In this document: in pieces, positions 32,169 to 39,515 of the stretch | Layout of the letters: each line of letters opens with the position of its first letter | Position numbering within the stretch: position 1 is the first letter of the stretch | Source of the DNA: AC-32 sp963763475 | GTDB taxonomy: Bacteria > Actinomycetota > Thermoleophilia > Gaiellales > Gaiellaceae | Direction: 5' to 3' | NCBI GenBank assembly: GCA_963763475.1 | Contig: CAVXOR010000003.1 | Span: forward strand, 434,001-498,000 | DNA length: 64,000 bases | Translations under genes and position numbers: made by a program | The notes under the pieces: generated by a model | What the model was told of the DNA's origin: nothing | The model's input: the letters and a program-made list of their open reading frames with translations, nothing else | Databases searched by the model: none

Positions 32169-32506
32169 GCGAGCCCGAGCGGCTCGAGACGCTGCTCGCG
32201 AGCGGCGACCACGTCAGGCTCCCACGCCGGCAGGCCCAGGACGTGCTTCAGAAGCTGCGTGCGCGCGGCGGCCGAAGCGACGCCGCCGACCGGATCGAGG
32301 CGCAGCTGGCAAAGTCGGACGAGGTCGAGCTCGTCCCCGGCGACGCGGCCGAGTTGCTCGAGGAGCTGCGCGCGAGCGGGCGGCGCTGGGTGTTCGGCAG
32401 CGACGAGCCACGTGAACACGAGCCTCCGCGCGCCTCGCCGCCCGAACCCGAGCCGGAACCGGAGCGGGAGTCGACCGGCTGGCTCGGCAAGTGGTTCCGT
32501 CGGTAG
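32165..32506 (+). CDS. Small protein of unknown function between coaD and sepIVA-like
   Basis: I do not recognise this 113-residue protein. The first 75 residues look helical and charged (LPRRQAQDVLQKLRARGG, DAAELLEELRASG). A linker of alternating Pro and Glu follows, then the ending GWLGKWFRR, a basic aromatic tail of the kind that can bind membrane. It overlaps coaD by ATGA, so it is almost surely translated. Its place before a probable cell-division protein is suggestive only. Confidence 0.7.
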   Translation: MSEPERLETLLASGDHVRLPRRQAQDVLQKLRARGGRSDAADRIEAQLAKSDEVELVPGDAAELLEELRASGRRWVFGSDEPREHEPPRASPPEPEPEPERESTGWLGKWFRR

Positions 32507-32512
32507 CGGCTG

Positions 32513-32518
32513 TAAACT
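32513..32518 (+). promoter_or_regulatory. -10 box (TAAACT) of the sepIVA-like gene
   Basis: TAAACT ends 10 bases before ATG 32529, with no ribosome site between. Confidence 0.45.
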
Positions 32519-32528
32519 CCGTACACCA

Positions 32529-33038
32529 ATGGACGTACTCGTTCTGATCGACAAGCTCGACGACCTCGTGCACAACGCGAAGGCCGTCCCCCTCACCGAC
32601 CAGGTGCGGATCGACCGCGAGGAGATCTACGACATCCTCGACCAGATGCGCGCGACCATCCCCGAGGAGATCAAGCAGGCCCGCTGGATCGTCAAGGAGC
32701 GGCAGGAGATGCTCGCCGAGGCGAAGCGGGAGTGCGACCGGATCCTCGGCGAGGCCCGCGAGCAGGCGGTGCGCGAGGCGTCGCAGACCGAGATCGTCAA
32801 GCTCGCCGAGCGTCAGGCCGGCGACATCGTCGACGACGCCCGGCGCCAGGCCCGCGAGACGCGCCTGGAGATGGAGGACTGGGCCGACTCGATCCTCTCG
32901 ACGCTCGAGGTCAACCTCGACAAGTTCCTGGTGGCAGTCAGGCGCGGGCGCGAGCGGCTGCACGAGCGCTCGCAGGAGTCCGTCGTCGCCGGGGTCGCGG
33001 CCGGCGTCGAGAGCACGAACGACGACTTCCCGCACTAG
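32529..33038 (+). CDS. SepIVA-like coiled-coil (DivIVA-type) cell division protein
   Basis: This 169-residue protein starts DVLVLIDKLDDLVHNAKAVPLTDQVRIDREEIYDILDQMRATIPEEIKQARWIV, which from memory resembles the start of mycobacterial SepIVA (two-helix N-terminal module with the P-x-T/S-x-x-x-x-(V)-x-R-x-E/D pattern). A long helix rich in Ala, Glu, Arg follows, reading AEAKRECDRILGEAREQ, a predicted coiled coil. SepIVA is a septal factor of mycobacteria encoded next to a yceD-rnc-smc-ftsY group; here yceD is two genes downstream. The role in division is inferred from this similarity and order. Confidence 0.72.
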   Translation: MDVLVLIDKLDDLVHNAKAVPLTDQVRIDREEIYDILDQMRATIPEEIKQARWIVKERQEMLAEAKRECDRILGEAREQAVREASQTEIVKLAERQAGDIVDDARRQARETRLEMEDWADSILSTLEVNLDKFLVAVRRGRERLHERSQESVVAGVAAGVESTNDDFPH

Positions 33039-33047
33039 GCGGCCCTG

Positions 33048-33557
33048 ATGGACGTCTACCTGGCGGTCGCGAGCAAGCGCGACTGGCGCAGCTACGCCGA
33101 CCGGTCCGTGCCCGAGGACGTGCAGCGGCGGATCCTCGACGGCGGCCGCGTGAGCGGGAGCTCGCAGAACGTGCAGCCGTGGCGCTTCGTCGTGATCGAG
33201 AGCGACGAGGCCAAGCAGCGGATCGGCGGGCTCGTCTACGCCGCGCAGAACCTCGAGTCGTGTGCCTTCTCGGTCGCAATCGCTACCGAGGGTGGGCGCT
33301 ACCCGGTTGACATCGGCCGCGCGATGCAGAACATGTTCCTGGTCGCCTGGGACGAGGGCGTGGTCTCGTGCCCGAACGGCATGCCCGACCAGGAGGCAGC
33401 AGCCCGAGCGCTCGGTCTCGACGAGGGCTGGCTGCCGGTGAACATCCCGAGCTTCGGCTACCCGAAGCGCCCGCTCGAGCCGCAGTCGAAGAGCGCCGAG
33501 GAGTGGAGCGCGGAGGCGAACCGACTGCCGCTGGACGAGCTGATTCGGCGCATTTAG
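33048..33557 (+). CDS. Nitroreductase-family protein
   Basis: A 169-residue FMN-type nitroreductase fold: KRDWRSYADRSVPEDVQRRILDGGRVSGSSQNVQPWRFVVI is the FMN phosphate and ring region, and DIGRAMQNMFLVAWDEGVVSC the dimer helix. It is shorter than classical NfsB enzymes (about 215) and close to the short single-domain group. Substrate cannot be told. It lies nine bases after the SepIVA-like gene and before yceD. Confidence 0.85.
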   Translation: MDVYLAVASKRDWRSYADRSVPEDVQRRILDGGRVSGSSQNVQPWRFVVIESDEAKQRIGGLVYAAQNLESCAFSVAIATEGGRYPVDIGRAMQNMFLVAWDEGVVSCPNGMPDQEAAARALGLDEGWLPVNIPSFGYPKRPLEPQSKSAEEWSAEANRLPLDELIRRI

Positions 33558-33564
33558 GGGTTGC

Positions 33565-33570
33565 TACCGT
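33565..33570 (+). promoter_or_regulatory. -10 box (TACCGT) of yceD
   Basis: TACCGT ends 6 bases before GTG 33577. Confidence 0.4.
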
Positions 33571-33576
33571 GGTCGA

Positions 33577-34086
33577 GTGACCACGCTCGACCTCCGAATC
33601 CTCAAGCTCCGCTCCGGCGACCAGGCGCGGGACGAGCAACAGATCGAGCTCGAGCCGTTCGAGCTCGGCGGCCAACGCTACCTGCCCGTGCCGGGCACGG
33701 TGCCGGCTGACCTGACGATCACGCGCGCCTCGACCGGGACGGTCTTCCAGCTGCGCTTCGACGCGCGGCTGCACGGCCCGTGCTTTCGCTGCCTCGAGGA
33801 CGCCGTGCTCGACGTGCCCGTCTCGGCACGCGAGTACCAGGCCGTCAACCCGGGCGACGACGACGAGCTGCGAACGATCTACCTTGAGAACGACAAGCTC
33901 GACCTCTCGGCCTGGGCGCGCGACGCAGTCGCGCTCGAGCTGCCGGACAAGATCCTCTGCAAACCCGATTGCGCCGGCCTCTGCCCGGTCTGCGGCAAGA
34001 ACCTGAACGACGAGCCGCACGACCACAGCGAGCCCGAGCAGGACTCGCGCTGGGCTGCACTCGCGGAGCTGAAGGAAAAGCTCTAG
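33577..34086 (+). CDS. YceD/DUF177-family protein
   Basis: DUF177 proteins are usually encoded directly before rpmF (L32) and take part in rRNA or ribosome assembly. The 169-residue product has the family centre GPCFRCLEDAVLDVPVSAREYQ and the end LELPDKILCKPDCAGLCPVCGKNLND, with clustered Cys able to bind zinc. Here the expected rpmF neighbour is 3 kb away, separated by an opposite-strand cassette. The stop overlaps that cassette's last gene by four bases. Confidence 0.9.
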   Translation: MTTLDLRILKLRSGDQARDEQQIELEPFELGGQRYLPVPGTVPADLTITRASTGTVFQLRFDARLHGPCFRCLEDAVLDVPVSAREYQAVNPGDDDELRTIYLENDKLDLSAWARDAVALELPDKILCKPDCAGLCPVCGKNLNDEPHDHSEPEQDSRWAALAELKEKL

Positions 34087-34394
34087 TCGTCGCCGCCGTG
34101 GCCGCCGCTACGGCCACCGTGGCCGCTGTTCCCTGAGCCGCGCCGGCCGCCGTGGTCGTCGACGGTGGTCGTCGGGACGCTGCTGGTCGTGGTGGTCGTG
34201 ACCGTCCGCCTGGGCTTGACGTTCGCCTTCGCGCGCACGCGCGCGGGAGTCAGCTGCTGGGCGGGCTGCTGCTGCAGCCTGGTCACCGGGACGGCGACGG
34301 AGCCGCGAGAGACGACGTAGGCGGCATAGCCCATCCCGGCCGCGCAGAGCAGACCGACGATGGCGAGGAGCGCTACGACGAGGCTTCGACCCAT
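34083..34394 (-). CDS. Small membrane-anchored protein with Gly-His-Asp tail
   Basis: Function unknown. The 103-residue protein has one N-terminal membrane segment (residues 5-29), then a Gln/Thr/Arg-rich stretch including TVTTTTTSSVPTTTV, and ends in a tail of Gly, His, Arg, Ser and Asp (GHGGRSGGHGGDD). The protein at 36550-37004 ends almost the same way. It overlaps the end of the histidine kinase gene by 22 bases and so probably belongs to that operon. His and Asp in a flexible tail could bind metal ions; this is inference. Confidence 0.65.
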   Translation of the reverse strand: MGRSLVVALLAIVGLLCAAGMGYAAYVVSRGSVAVPVTRLQQQPAQQLTPARVRAKANVKPRRTVTTTTTSSVPTTTVDDHGGRRGSGNSGHGGRSGGHGGDD

Positions 34395-35779
34395 GACTCC
34401 CCCTCCACTGTAGCCGCGGCCGGGAAACGCACTTCGGCGCGCGTGCCGCCCTCGATCCGGTTGGTCAGCGTGGCACTGCCGCGCCAGCGGCGGGCGAGCG
34501 TCTGGACGATCGCGAGGCCCAGTCCCGTGCCGGGTCGCTCCCGGCCCGCGCTCCCACGGGCGAAGCGATCGAACAGCGCCGTCTCCTCACCGGCCGCGAG
34601 CCCTGGGCCCTCGTCGAGGACCGCGAGCCAGGCCTCCTCGCCGTCACGGCCCCAGTCGACCGTGATACCCGTGGGCGAGTAGCGCAGCGCGTTCTCGATC
34701 AGGTTGTCCAGCAGGATCGCCAGGTCCTCCTCGGAGGCCGCGATCGTCGCGTCGCCGCTGCCGGCCAGGTTCAGCTCGCGGCCGTCCTGCTCGGCGGCGG
34801 CCGCCCATCGCTCGTGGGCGCGCTCGGCCGCGTGCGCCAGGGAGACCGGCCGTGCCGCGCCCGGCTTGTCGCCCTCGCGCGCGAGCGTCAGGAGGGAGGT
34901 GAGCAACCGTGCGAGCCGCTCGACCTCGAGCTCGGCGGCCGCCAGCTCCGGCTCTGCCTCCCGGCCCGCCCTGGCCCGCGCGGACTCGAGCCGCAGGCGC
35001 AGTCCTGTCAGCGGCGTGCGCAGCTGGTGGGAGGCGTTGGCGACGAACTCGCGCTGCGCCGCGAGCACCGTCCCCAGCCGCTCGGCCATGTCGTTGAAGG
35101 CCGCCGAGACCTCCCGCTGCTCGGTCGCGCCGGTCACCTCCGCGCGCGCTTCGAGGTCGCCGCCCTCGAAACGGCGGGCGGTGACGGCGAGGTTCCGCAG
35201 CGGCCGCGAGAGCGAGCCGGCCAGGACCCAGGCGAGCGCGAGCCCGACGACCAGCGCGAAGGCGCCGATCGCGATCAGCGCGAGCACCCCGCGCCGGACG
35301 CGGTCGTGAACCGCGCCGAGATCTTGGGTCACGCGCACCGCGCCGACGACCTGGCCGTTGTTCGTGACCGGGACCGCCGTGTAGAGCAGGTCCTGGCCCA
35401 GCGTGTCGCTGTGGCGCTCGCCCTGGGCGCGGAAGCCGCGCAGCGCCGTGCCGATCTCCGGCCGCGAGCGCGACGCGTAGGCCAGTGGCTGCGTAACCCC
35501 GACTGTCGAGTCCGAGAGCAGCCGCCCGCGTGAGTCGACCACGATCACGCGGGCGCCGAGATCCTGGCCGGACCGCCGCACGACCGCGGCGAGCCGCTGT
35601 GGCTGCTGCAGCCGGCCCGATGCGTTCGCGGCCACGAGGAACGCCTGGGCGGCGGCCTCGTTCTTCACCTCGGCGTCGATCCGCTTGGCCAGGTTCAGCG
35701 CGAGCGGCACCTCGAGCGCGATGATGATCAGCGTCAGCACGTAGGCGAACGCCCCGAGCAGCTGTAGGCGGAGGCTCAT
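34373..35779 (-). CDS. Sensor histidine kinase
   Basis: A 468-residue membrane kinase: segment 1 near residues 8-30, an extracytoplasmic domain of about 130 residues, segment 2 near 164-190, a HAMP linker, then EFVANASHQLRTPLTGLRLRLE with the phospho-accepting His, and the ATPase motifs DNLIENALRYSP (N box), DEGPGL (G1) and GTGLGLAIV (G2). It overlaps the response regulator by four bases. The sensor domain resembles the general DUF4118/PAS-less type with VVDSRGRLLSDS and TAVPVTNNGQVVGAVRV, i.e. a Cache-like fold. The signal is unknown. Confidence 0.93.
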   Translation of the reverse strand: MSLRLQLLGAFAYVLTLIIIALEVPLALNLAKRIDAEVKNEAAAQAFLVAANASGRLQQPQRLAAVVRRSGQDLGARVIVVDSRGRLLSDSTVGVTQPLAYASRSRPEIGTALRGFRAQGERHSDTLGQDLLYTAVPVTNNGQVVGAVRVTQDLGAVHDRVRRGVLALIAIGAFALVVGLALAWVLAGSLSRPLRNLAVTARRFEGGDLEARAEVTGATEQREVSAAFNDMAERLGTVLAAQREFVANASHQLRTPLTGLRLRLESARARAGREAEPELAAAELEVERLARLLTSLLTLAREGDKPGAARPVSLAHAAERAHERWAAAAEQDGRELNLAGSGDATIAASEEDLAILLDNLIENALRYSPTGITVDWGRDGEEAWLAVLDEGPGLAAGEETALFDRFARGSAGRERPGTGLGLAIVQTLARRWRGSATLTNRIEGGTRAEVRFPAAATVEGESWVEASS

Positions 35780-36483
35780 TCCACCTCGTCGGGCGACGAG
35801 AAGCGGAAGCCGACGCCGCGGACCGTGTGCACGTAGCGCGGCTCACCCGGGTCGTCGCCGAGCTTGCGCCGGATGCCGCTGATGTGCACGTCGAGCGTCT
35901 TCGTCGAGCCGAACCAGTTCGGATCCCACACTTCGTCGATCAGCCGCTCGCGCGTCACCACCGAGCCGGCGTTCCGCATCAGCAGCTGCAGCAGCTCGAA
36001 CTCCTTGCGGCTCAGCTCGAGCGCCTCACCGCGTAGCGTCACCTCGCGCCTGGCCGGGTCGAGCCGGACGTCGGCAACCTCGAGCGGCCGGCCGTCGTCC
36101 GTTCCCTCGGGCGCGGCGGTGCGCCTCAGGACGGCGCGGATGCGCGCCACCACCTCGCGGCCGCTGAACGGCTTGACCACGTAGTCGTCCGCGCCGAGCT
36201 CGAGGCCGATCACGCGGTCGGCCTCTTCGCCGCGGGCGGTGAGCATGATGATCGGCACCTGCGAGTCGCGGCGCAGCTCGCGGCAAACGTCGAAGCCCGA
36301 GCCGTCGGGCAGCATCACATCCAGCAGCACGAGGTCAGGCTCGCGTCGGCCCTGCTCGACCGCCTCCGCCACCGTCCCGGCGACCAGCGTCTCGAAGCCC
36401 TCGCTGCGCAGCACCTCGGCCAGCGGCTCGCGGATCGACGCCTCGTCCTCGACGAGGAGGATGGTGCGCTTCGGCCTGCTCAT
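35776..36483 (-). CDS. OmpR-family response regulator
   Basis: The 235-residue protein has a receiver domain (VEDE acidic pair, phospho-acceptor Asp55 in LVLLDVMLPDGSG, Lys in YVVKPF) and a C-terminal OmpR/PhoB winged helix (EALELSRKEFELLQLLMRNAGSVVTRERLIDEVW, DVHISGIRRKLG, VRGVGFRF). It is coupled to the kinase gene by ATGA. Targets are unknown; the two tail-protein genes beside it are the first candidates. Confidence 0.95.
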   Translation of the reverse strand: MSRPKRTILLVEDEASIREPLAEVLRSEGFETLVAGTVAEAVEQGRREPDLVLLDVMLPDGSGFDVCRELRRDSQVPIIMLTARGEEADRVIGLELGADDYVVKPFSGREVVARIRAVLRRTAAPEGTDDGRPLEVADVRLDPARREVTLRGEALELSRKEFELLQLLMRNAGSVVTRERLIDEVWDPNWFGSTKTLDVHISGIRRKLGDDPGEPRYVHTVRGVGFRFSSPDEVE

Positions 36484-36549
36484 CTCAGGGATTGTGACGA
36501 CGAGGCGGCCCCGAGAGGGGAGATGAGGCCGCCTCGCCTTCCGGGGGAA

Positions 36550-37004
36550 TCAGTCGTCGCCGCCGTGTCCGCCGTGGCCGGAGTGGCCGCCGTTGTCCTC
36601 ACCGCCGCCACGGCCGGAGCGGTCGCTCGGGCCGGAGTTGGACGAGCCGGGGCCGCTGTCGTCGTCGCCGCCGCGGCCGTCGGCGATGTCGGCGTCGGCT
36701 GCGGGAGCCGTCGCGGCGCCGGTGCAGCGCGGGTCGTTGGCGTGCTCGGCCTCGTCACACCGCGGTCCTCGCGCAGGTCCTCGCCGGGCTCGTTCGCGCG
36801 CCCGCGGGCCTCCGTCTCGCGGCCACGGTCGTCGCCGGGCTCCTGCTCGACCCCGCGATCTTCCTGCCGCACGTGCGCACTGGCGGTCGGGATCGTCTGG
36901 CCGATCGTCGGGCTGTTCGGCGAGCCGAGGCTCGACACGGTTCCCGCGAGGGCCACGCCGGCCATCAGCAGGACGCCTCCGATGATTGCTGCGATCTTGT
37001 ACAT
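36550..37004 (-). pseudogene. Secreted Gly-His-Asp-tailed protein, frameshifted
   Basis: From ATG 37004, after a good AAGGAGG site, the frame encodes a signal peptide (MYKIAAIIGGVLLMAGVALAG) and a stretch rich in Glu, Asp, Arg. Around 36759 the coding signal moves to another frame (one base missing, or a -1 shift). That frame is Asp/Gly/Ser-rich, has nearly all G or C at third positions, and ends GGHSGHGGHGGDD at 36550, like the 34083 protein. Without the shift the first frame runs on as Pro/Thr/Ala-rich sequence for 175 residues to 36480, where it overlaps the regulator start as ATGA; that reading cannot be wholly excluded. A sequencing error is also possible. Confidence 0.55.
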
Positions 37005-37124
37005 GCCGATTCCTCCTTCGCTCGTTGTCGTCTCGACAGGTTCGCCGCGGGCCGGTTCGGGGCGGGCAACCCCGGGCGAAGAGAGCGGAAGGCTTCGGTT
37101 AAGCCTTGGCAAAACGGCTGTGGC

Positions 37125-37130
37125 TATACT
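37125..37130 (+). promoter_or_regulatory. -10 box (TATACT) of rpmF
   Basis: TATACT, one base from consensus, ends 9 bases before the rpmF ATG. A leaderless rpmF-plsX-acpP transcript is expected. Confidence 0.55.
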
Positions 37131-37139
37131 CGCCGCCCG

Positions 37140-37328
37140 ATGGCCGTCCCCAAGAAGAAAACGTCGAAGTCACGCCGCGACAAGCGCCGCGCCACGCACA
37201 AGCTCCAGGCGCCGCGCGTGAACACGTGTCCGCAGTGCGGACGGCCGAAGCAGCCGCACCGGATGTGCCCGAACTGCAAGACGTACGCCGGGCGCGAGAT
37301 CGAGCCGCTTCGAACCCCAGCTCCCTAG
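37140..37328 (+). CDS. rpmF: 50S ribosomal protein L32
   Basis: The 62-residue product begins MAVPKKKTSKSRRDKRRATHKL and contains CPQCGRPKQPHRMCPNC, the zinc-ribbon of the four-Cys L32 form. ATG 37140 is fixed by the family N-terminus. It is followed by plsX after four bases, the usual arrangement. Confidence 0.97.
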   Translation: MAVPKKKTSKSRRDKRRATHKLQAPRVNTCPQCGRPKQPHRMCPNCKTYAGREIEPLRTPAP

Positions 37329-37332
37329 AGCA

Positions 37333-38331
37333 GTGACCCGCGTCGCAGTCGACGCGCTGGGCGGGGACCGGGAGCCCGAGGAAGTCGTCGCGGGCGCGCA
37401 CGAGGCGGCGCGGGACGGGATCGAGCCGATCCTGTTCGGCCCGGCGGGCCTCGACACGGGTGGCCTGCCGCTCGTCGTGACGACCCAGGAGATCACGATG
37501 GAGGAGAAGCCGGCCGAGTCGGTCAAGGCCAAGCCGGACAGTTCGCTCGTCGCCGCCTGCCGTGCGGTCGGCCAGGGCGAAGCCGACGCGGTCGTCTCGG
37601 CCGGGAACACGGGCGCGATGCTCGCCGCCTGCTTCCTCGAGCTGCGACGGCTGCCCAGCGTCGCGCGGCCGGCGATCGCCGTCGTGATTCCGGCCAAGAA
37701 CGGGCCCTCGGTGCTGATCGATTCCGGCGCGAACGCGGACGCGCGGCCCGAGCACATGCTGCAGTTCGCGCACATGGGCTCCGTCTTCGCGCAGGAGGTG
37801 CTCGACGTGCCCGAGCCGGAGGTGCGGCTGCTCTCGATCGGCGAGGAGCCCGAGAAGGGCAACCAGCTGACGCTGGAGGCGCACGCCCTGCTGGAGAGCG
37901 CCGAGGGCCTCAACTTCTGCGGCAACACCGAGAGCCGCGACCTGCTGCTCGGCGCCGCGGACGTGGTCGTCTGCGACGGGTTCACCGGAAACATCGTCCT
38001 GAAGCTGCTCGAGGGCACGATCGCGACGATCCTCGAAGCCCTGCGGGAGGAGATCACCGCGAGCCGCCGCGGCAAGCTCGGGGGCCTGTTGATCCGGCCC
38101 GCCGCCCGCGGCATGCGCGCCCGGCTCGACCCGGACACCTACGGCGGCGCCTACCTGCTCGGCCTCCGCGGCCTCGCCGTGATCGCCCATGGCAACTCCT
38201 CGCAGCGCGCGATCGGGAACGCGATCCGGCTGGCCGCGCGGGGTGTAGAGCACGACGTCGTCGGCAGACTGGCGCAGCGCCTGCCGGAAAGAGTGTTAGC
38301 ATCCGCGCGCTCTGAAGCCCCCGGCAAGTGA
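37333..38331 (+). CDS. plsX: Phosphate acyltransferase PlsX
   Basis: PlsX makes acyl-phosphate from acyl-ACP for phosphatidic acid synthesis. The 332-residue protein shows VAVDALGGD at the start, AVVSAGNTGAMLA, VLIDSGANADARPEHMLQFA, NFCGNTESRDLLLGAADVVVCDGFTGNIVLKLLEG and the end VIAHGNSSQRAIGNAIR. Start is GTG 37333. acpP follows six bases after its stop. PlsX also links to the FakA/FakB-like genes at 25.6-28.5 kb, whose product is the same acyl-phosphate. Confidence 0.96.
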   Translation: MTRVAVDALGGDREPEEVVAGAHEAARDGIEPILFGPAGLDTGGLPLVVTTQEITMEEKPAESVKAKPDSSLVAACRAVGQGEADAVVSAGNTGAMLAACFLELRRLPSVARPAIAVVIPAKNGPSVLIDSGANADARPEHMLQFAHMGSVFAQEVLDVPEPEVRLLSIGEEPEKGNQLTLEAHALLESAEGLNFCGNTESRDLLLGAADVVVCDGFTGNIVLKLLEGTIATILEALREEITASRRGKLGGLLIRPAARGMRARLDPDTYGGAYLLGLRGLAVIAHGNSSQRAIGNAIRLAARGVEHDVVGRLAQRLPERVLASARSEAPGK

Positions 38332-38337
38332 GGTGAG

Positions 38338-38583
38338 ATGGCAGCATCGCGAGAGGAAGTGTTCGAGCGGGTCAAGGAAGTCCTGACGGAGCAACTCGGC
38401 GTCGAGGAGAACGAGATCACGGAGGACGCTTCCTTCCAGGAAGATCTCGATGCCGACTCGCTCGATCTCGTGGAGCTGATCATGGAGCTGGAGGACCAGT
38501 TCGGGATCAAGATCTCGGACGAGGACGCGCAGAAGATCCAGACCGTCGGGCAAGCCGTCGACTACGTCTCCACGCACCAGTAG
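38338..38583 (+). CDS. acpP: Acyl carrier protein
   Basis: The 81-residue acidic protein carries the phosphopantetheine site DADSLDLVE with Ser41, helix 1 (VFERVKEVLTEQLGV) and the final DEDAQKIQTVGQAVDYV. It holds growing acyl chains in fatty acid synthesis and donates to PlsX. The position between plsX and rnc is standard. GAGGTGAG just upstream of the ATG is the ribosome site. Confidence 0.97.
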   Translation: MAASREEVFERVKEVLTEQLGVEENEITEDASFQEDLDADSLDLVELIMELEDQFGIKISDEDAQKIQTVGQAVDYVSTHQ

Positions 38584-38614
38584 CCGCGCCCCGGGCGGGC
38601 GTCCCGAGGAGCTG

Positions 38615-39277
38615 ATGGAGCTCATCGGCGACCTGCCAGGGGAACTGCTGGAAAACGTCTTCACGCACAGCTCGTGGGCGCCCGACCGGGCGTCCTCGTA
38701 CGAGCGGCTGGAGTTCCTGGGGGACAGCGTGCTCGAGCTGGCGATCGCCCGGGCTCTGTACGAGCGCTACCCGGACTTCTCCGAGGGCCGGATGGCCAAG
38801 ATCCGGTCGCACGTGGTCTCGCGCGCGAGCTGCGCTGTCGTGGCGCGGGAGCTCGAGCTGGGACAGCTGCTGTCGGAGCGCGGCGAGGACGTGGCGCCCG
38901 CAGACGAGCTGCAGCGGCTCTCGCGCAACCGCAACGTGCTCGCCGCGTTGCTCGAGGCCTCGCTGGCTGCGCTCTACCTCCAGCACGGTTTCGAGCCGAT
39001 CCGGGAGGCGATCGTAGCTGCCTTCGACGGGCGCATCACCTACGCGCTGACGACCCACGTCGACCACAAGACGGAGCTGCAAGAGGAGCTCGCGCGAAAG
39101 GGCAGGCAGGTGGTCTACAACGTGCTCGACGTGCAAGGCCCGCCCCACGACCGCATGTTCAGGTGCGCAGCGGTGATCGACGGCGAGGAGGCCGGCGTCG
39201 GCACGGGCCGCTCGAAGAAGGCCGCCGAGCAGGACGCGGCGCGGCAGGCGCTCGACCGGCTCGTCAGCGCGGCGTAG
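38615..39277 (+). CDS. rnc: Ribonuclease III
   Basis: RNase III cleaves double-stranded RNA, including rRNA precursors. The 220-residue protein has FTHSSWAPDRASSYERLEFLGDSVLELAIARALY with the signature ERLEFLGDS and catalytic acids, a second acidic set at NVLAALLEASLAALYLQHG, and a C-terminal dsRNA-binding domain (HKTELQEELARKGRQVVYNVLDVQGPPHDRMFRCAAVIDG). A GAGGAG site precedes ATG 38615. The N-terminus is about 10-15 residues shorter than in many homologues. Confidence 0.95.
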   Translation: MELIGDLPGELLENVFTHSSWAPDRASSYERLEFLGDSVLELAIARALYERYPDFSEGRMAKIRSHVVSRASCAVVARELELGQLLSERGEDVAPADELQRLSRNRNVLAALLEASLAALYLQHGFEPIREAIVAAFDGRITYALTTHVDHKTELQEELARKGRQVVYNVLDVQGPPHDRMFRCAAVIDGEEAGVGTGRSKKAAEQDAARQALDRLVSAA

Positions 39278-39307
39278 GATCTCCGGCTCCGCGGCGAGGA
39301 GGACTTC

Positions 39308-39466
39308 ATGGCCCAGAAATTCGACTGCCCGTGCGGCGAGACCATCCGTGGTGAGAGCGACGACGAGCTGGTCTCGAACGTCGAGCAGCACATCCAGGAC
39401 CGCCATCCGGACATGGTCGGGTCGATGTCGCGCGAGCAGATCCTGGGGATGGCCCGGCCCGAGTGA
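39308..39466 (+). CDS. DUF1059-family mini-protein
   Basis: A 52-residue protein after a strong GAGGAGG ribosome site. It reads AQKFDCPCGETIRGESDDELVSNVEQHIQDRHPDM, matching DUF1059 (a Cys pair, then E-x-E-L and an HxxxxH-P segment resembling a small zinc-finger-like fold). Function is unknown. It lies between rnc and smc, where formamidopyrimidine-DNA glycosylase or nothing is usual. The coding call rests on the family match and the ribosome site. Confidence 0.8.
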   Translation: MAQKFDCPCGETIRGESDDELVSNVEQHIQDRHPDMVGSMSREQILGMARPE

Positions 39467-39500
39467 CGGCGAGGGGCGCGGCGGCATCCGCCGTGCCCTT

Positions 39501-39506
39501 TAGCCT
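39501..39506 (+). promoter_or_regulatory. -10 box (TAGCCT) of smc
   Basis: TAGCCT ends 9 bases before GTG 39516 with no ribosome site between. Confidence 0.4.
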
Positions 39507-39515
39507 CCCGCGCGC

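Noticed and set aside
36523..37221. Plus-strand open frame opposite the two-component cassette
   Set aside because: It is antisense to the tail protein and reads as Ala/Gly/Val repeats, the mirror of the Gly-His-Asp codons; no start signal or family match.
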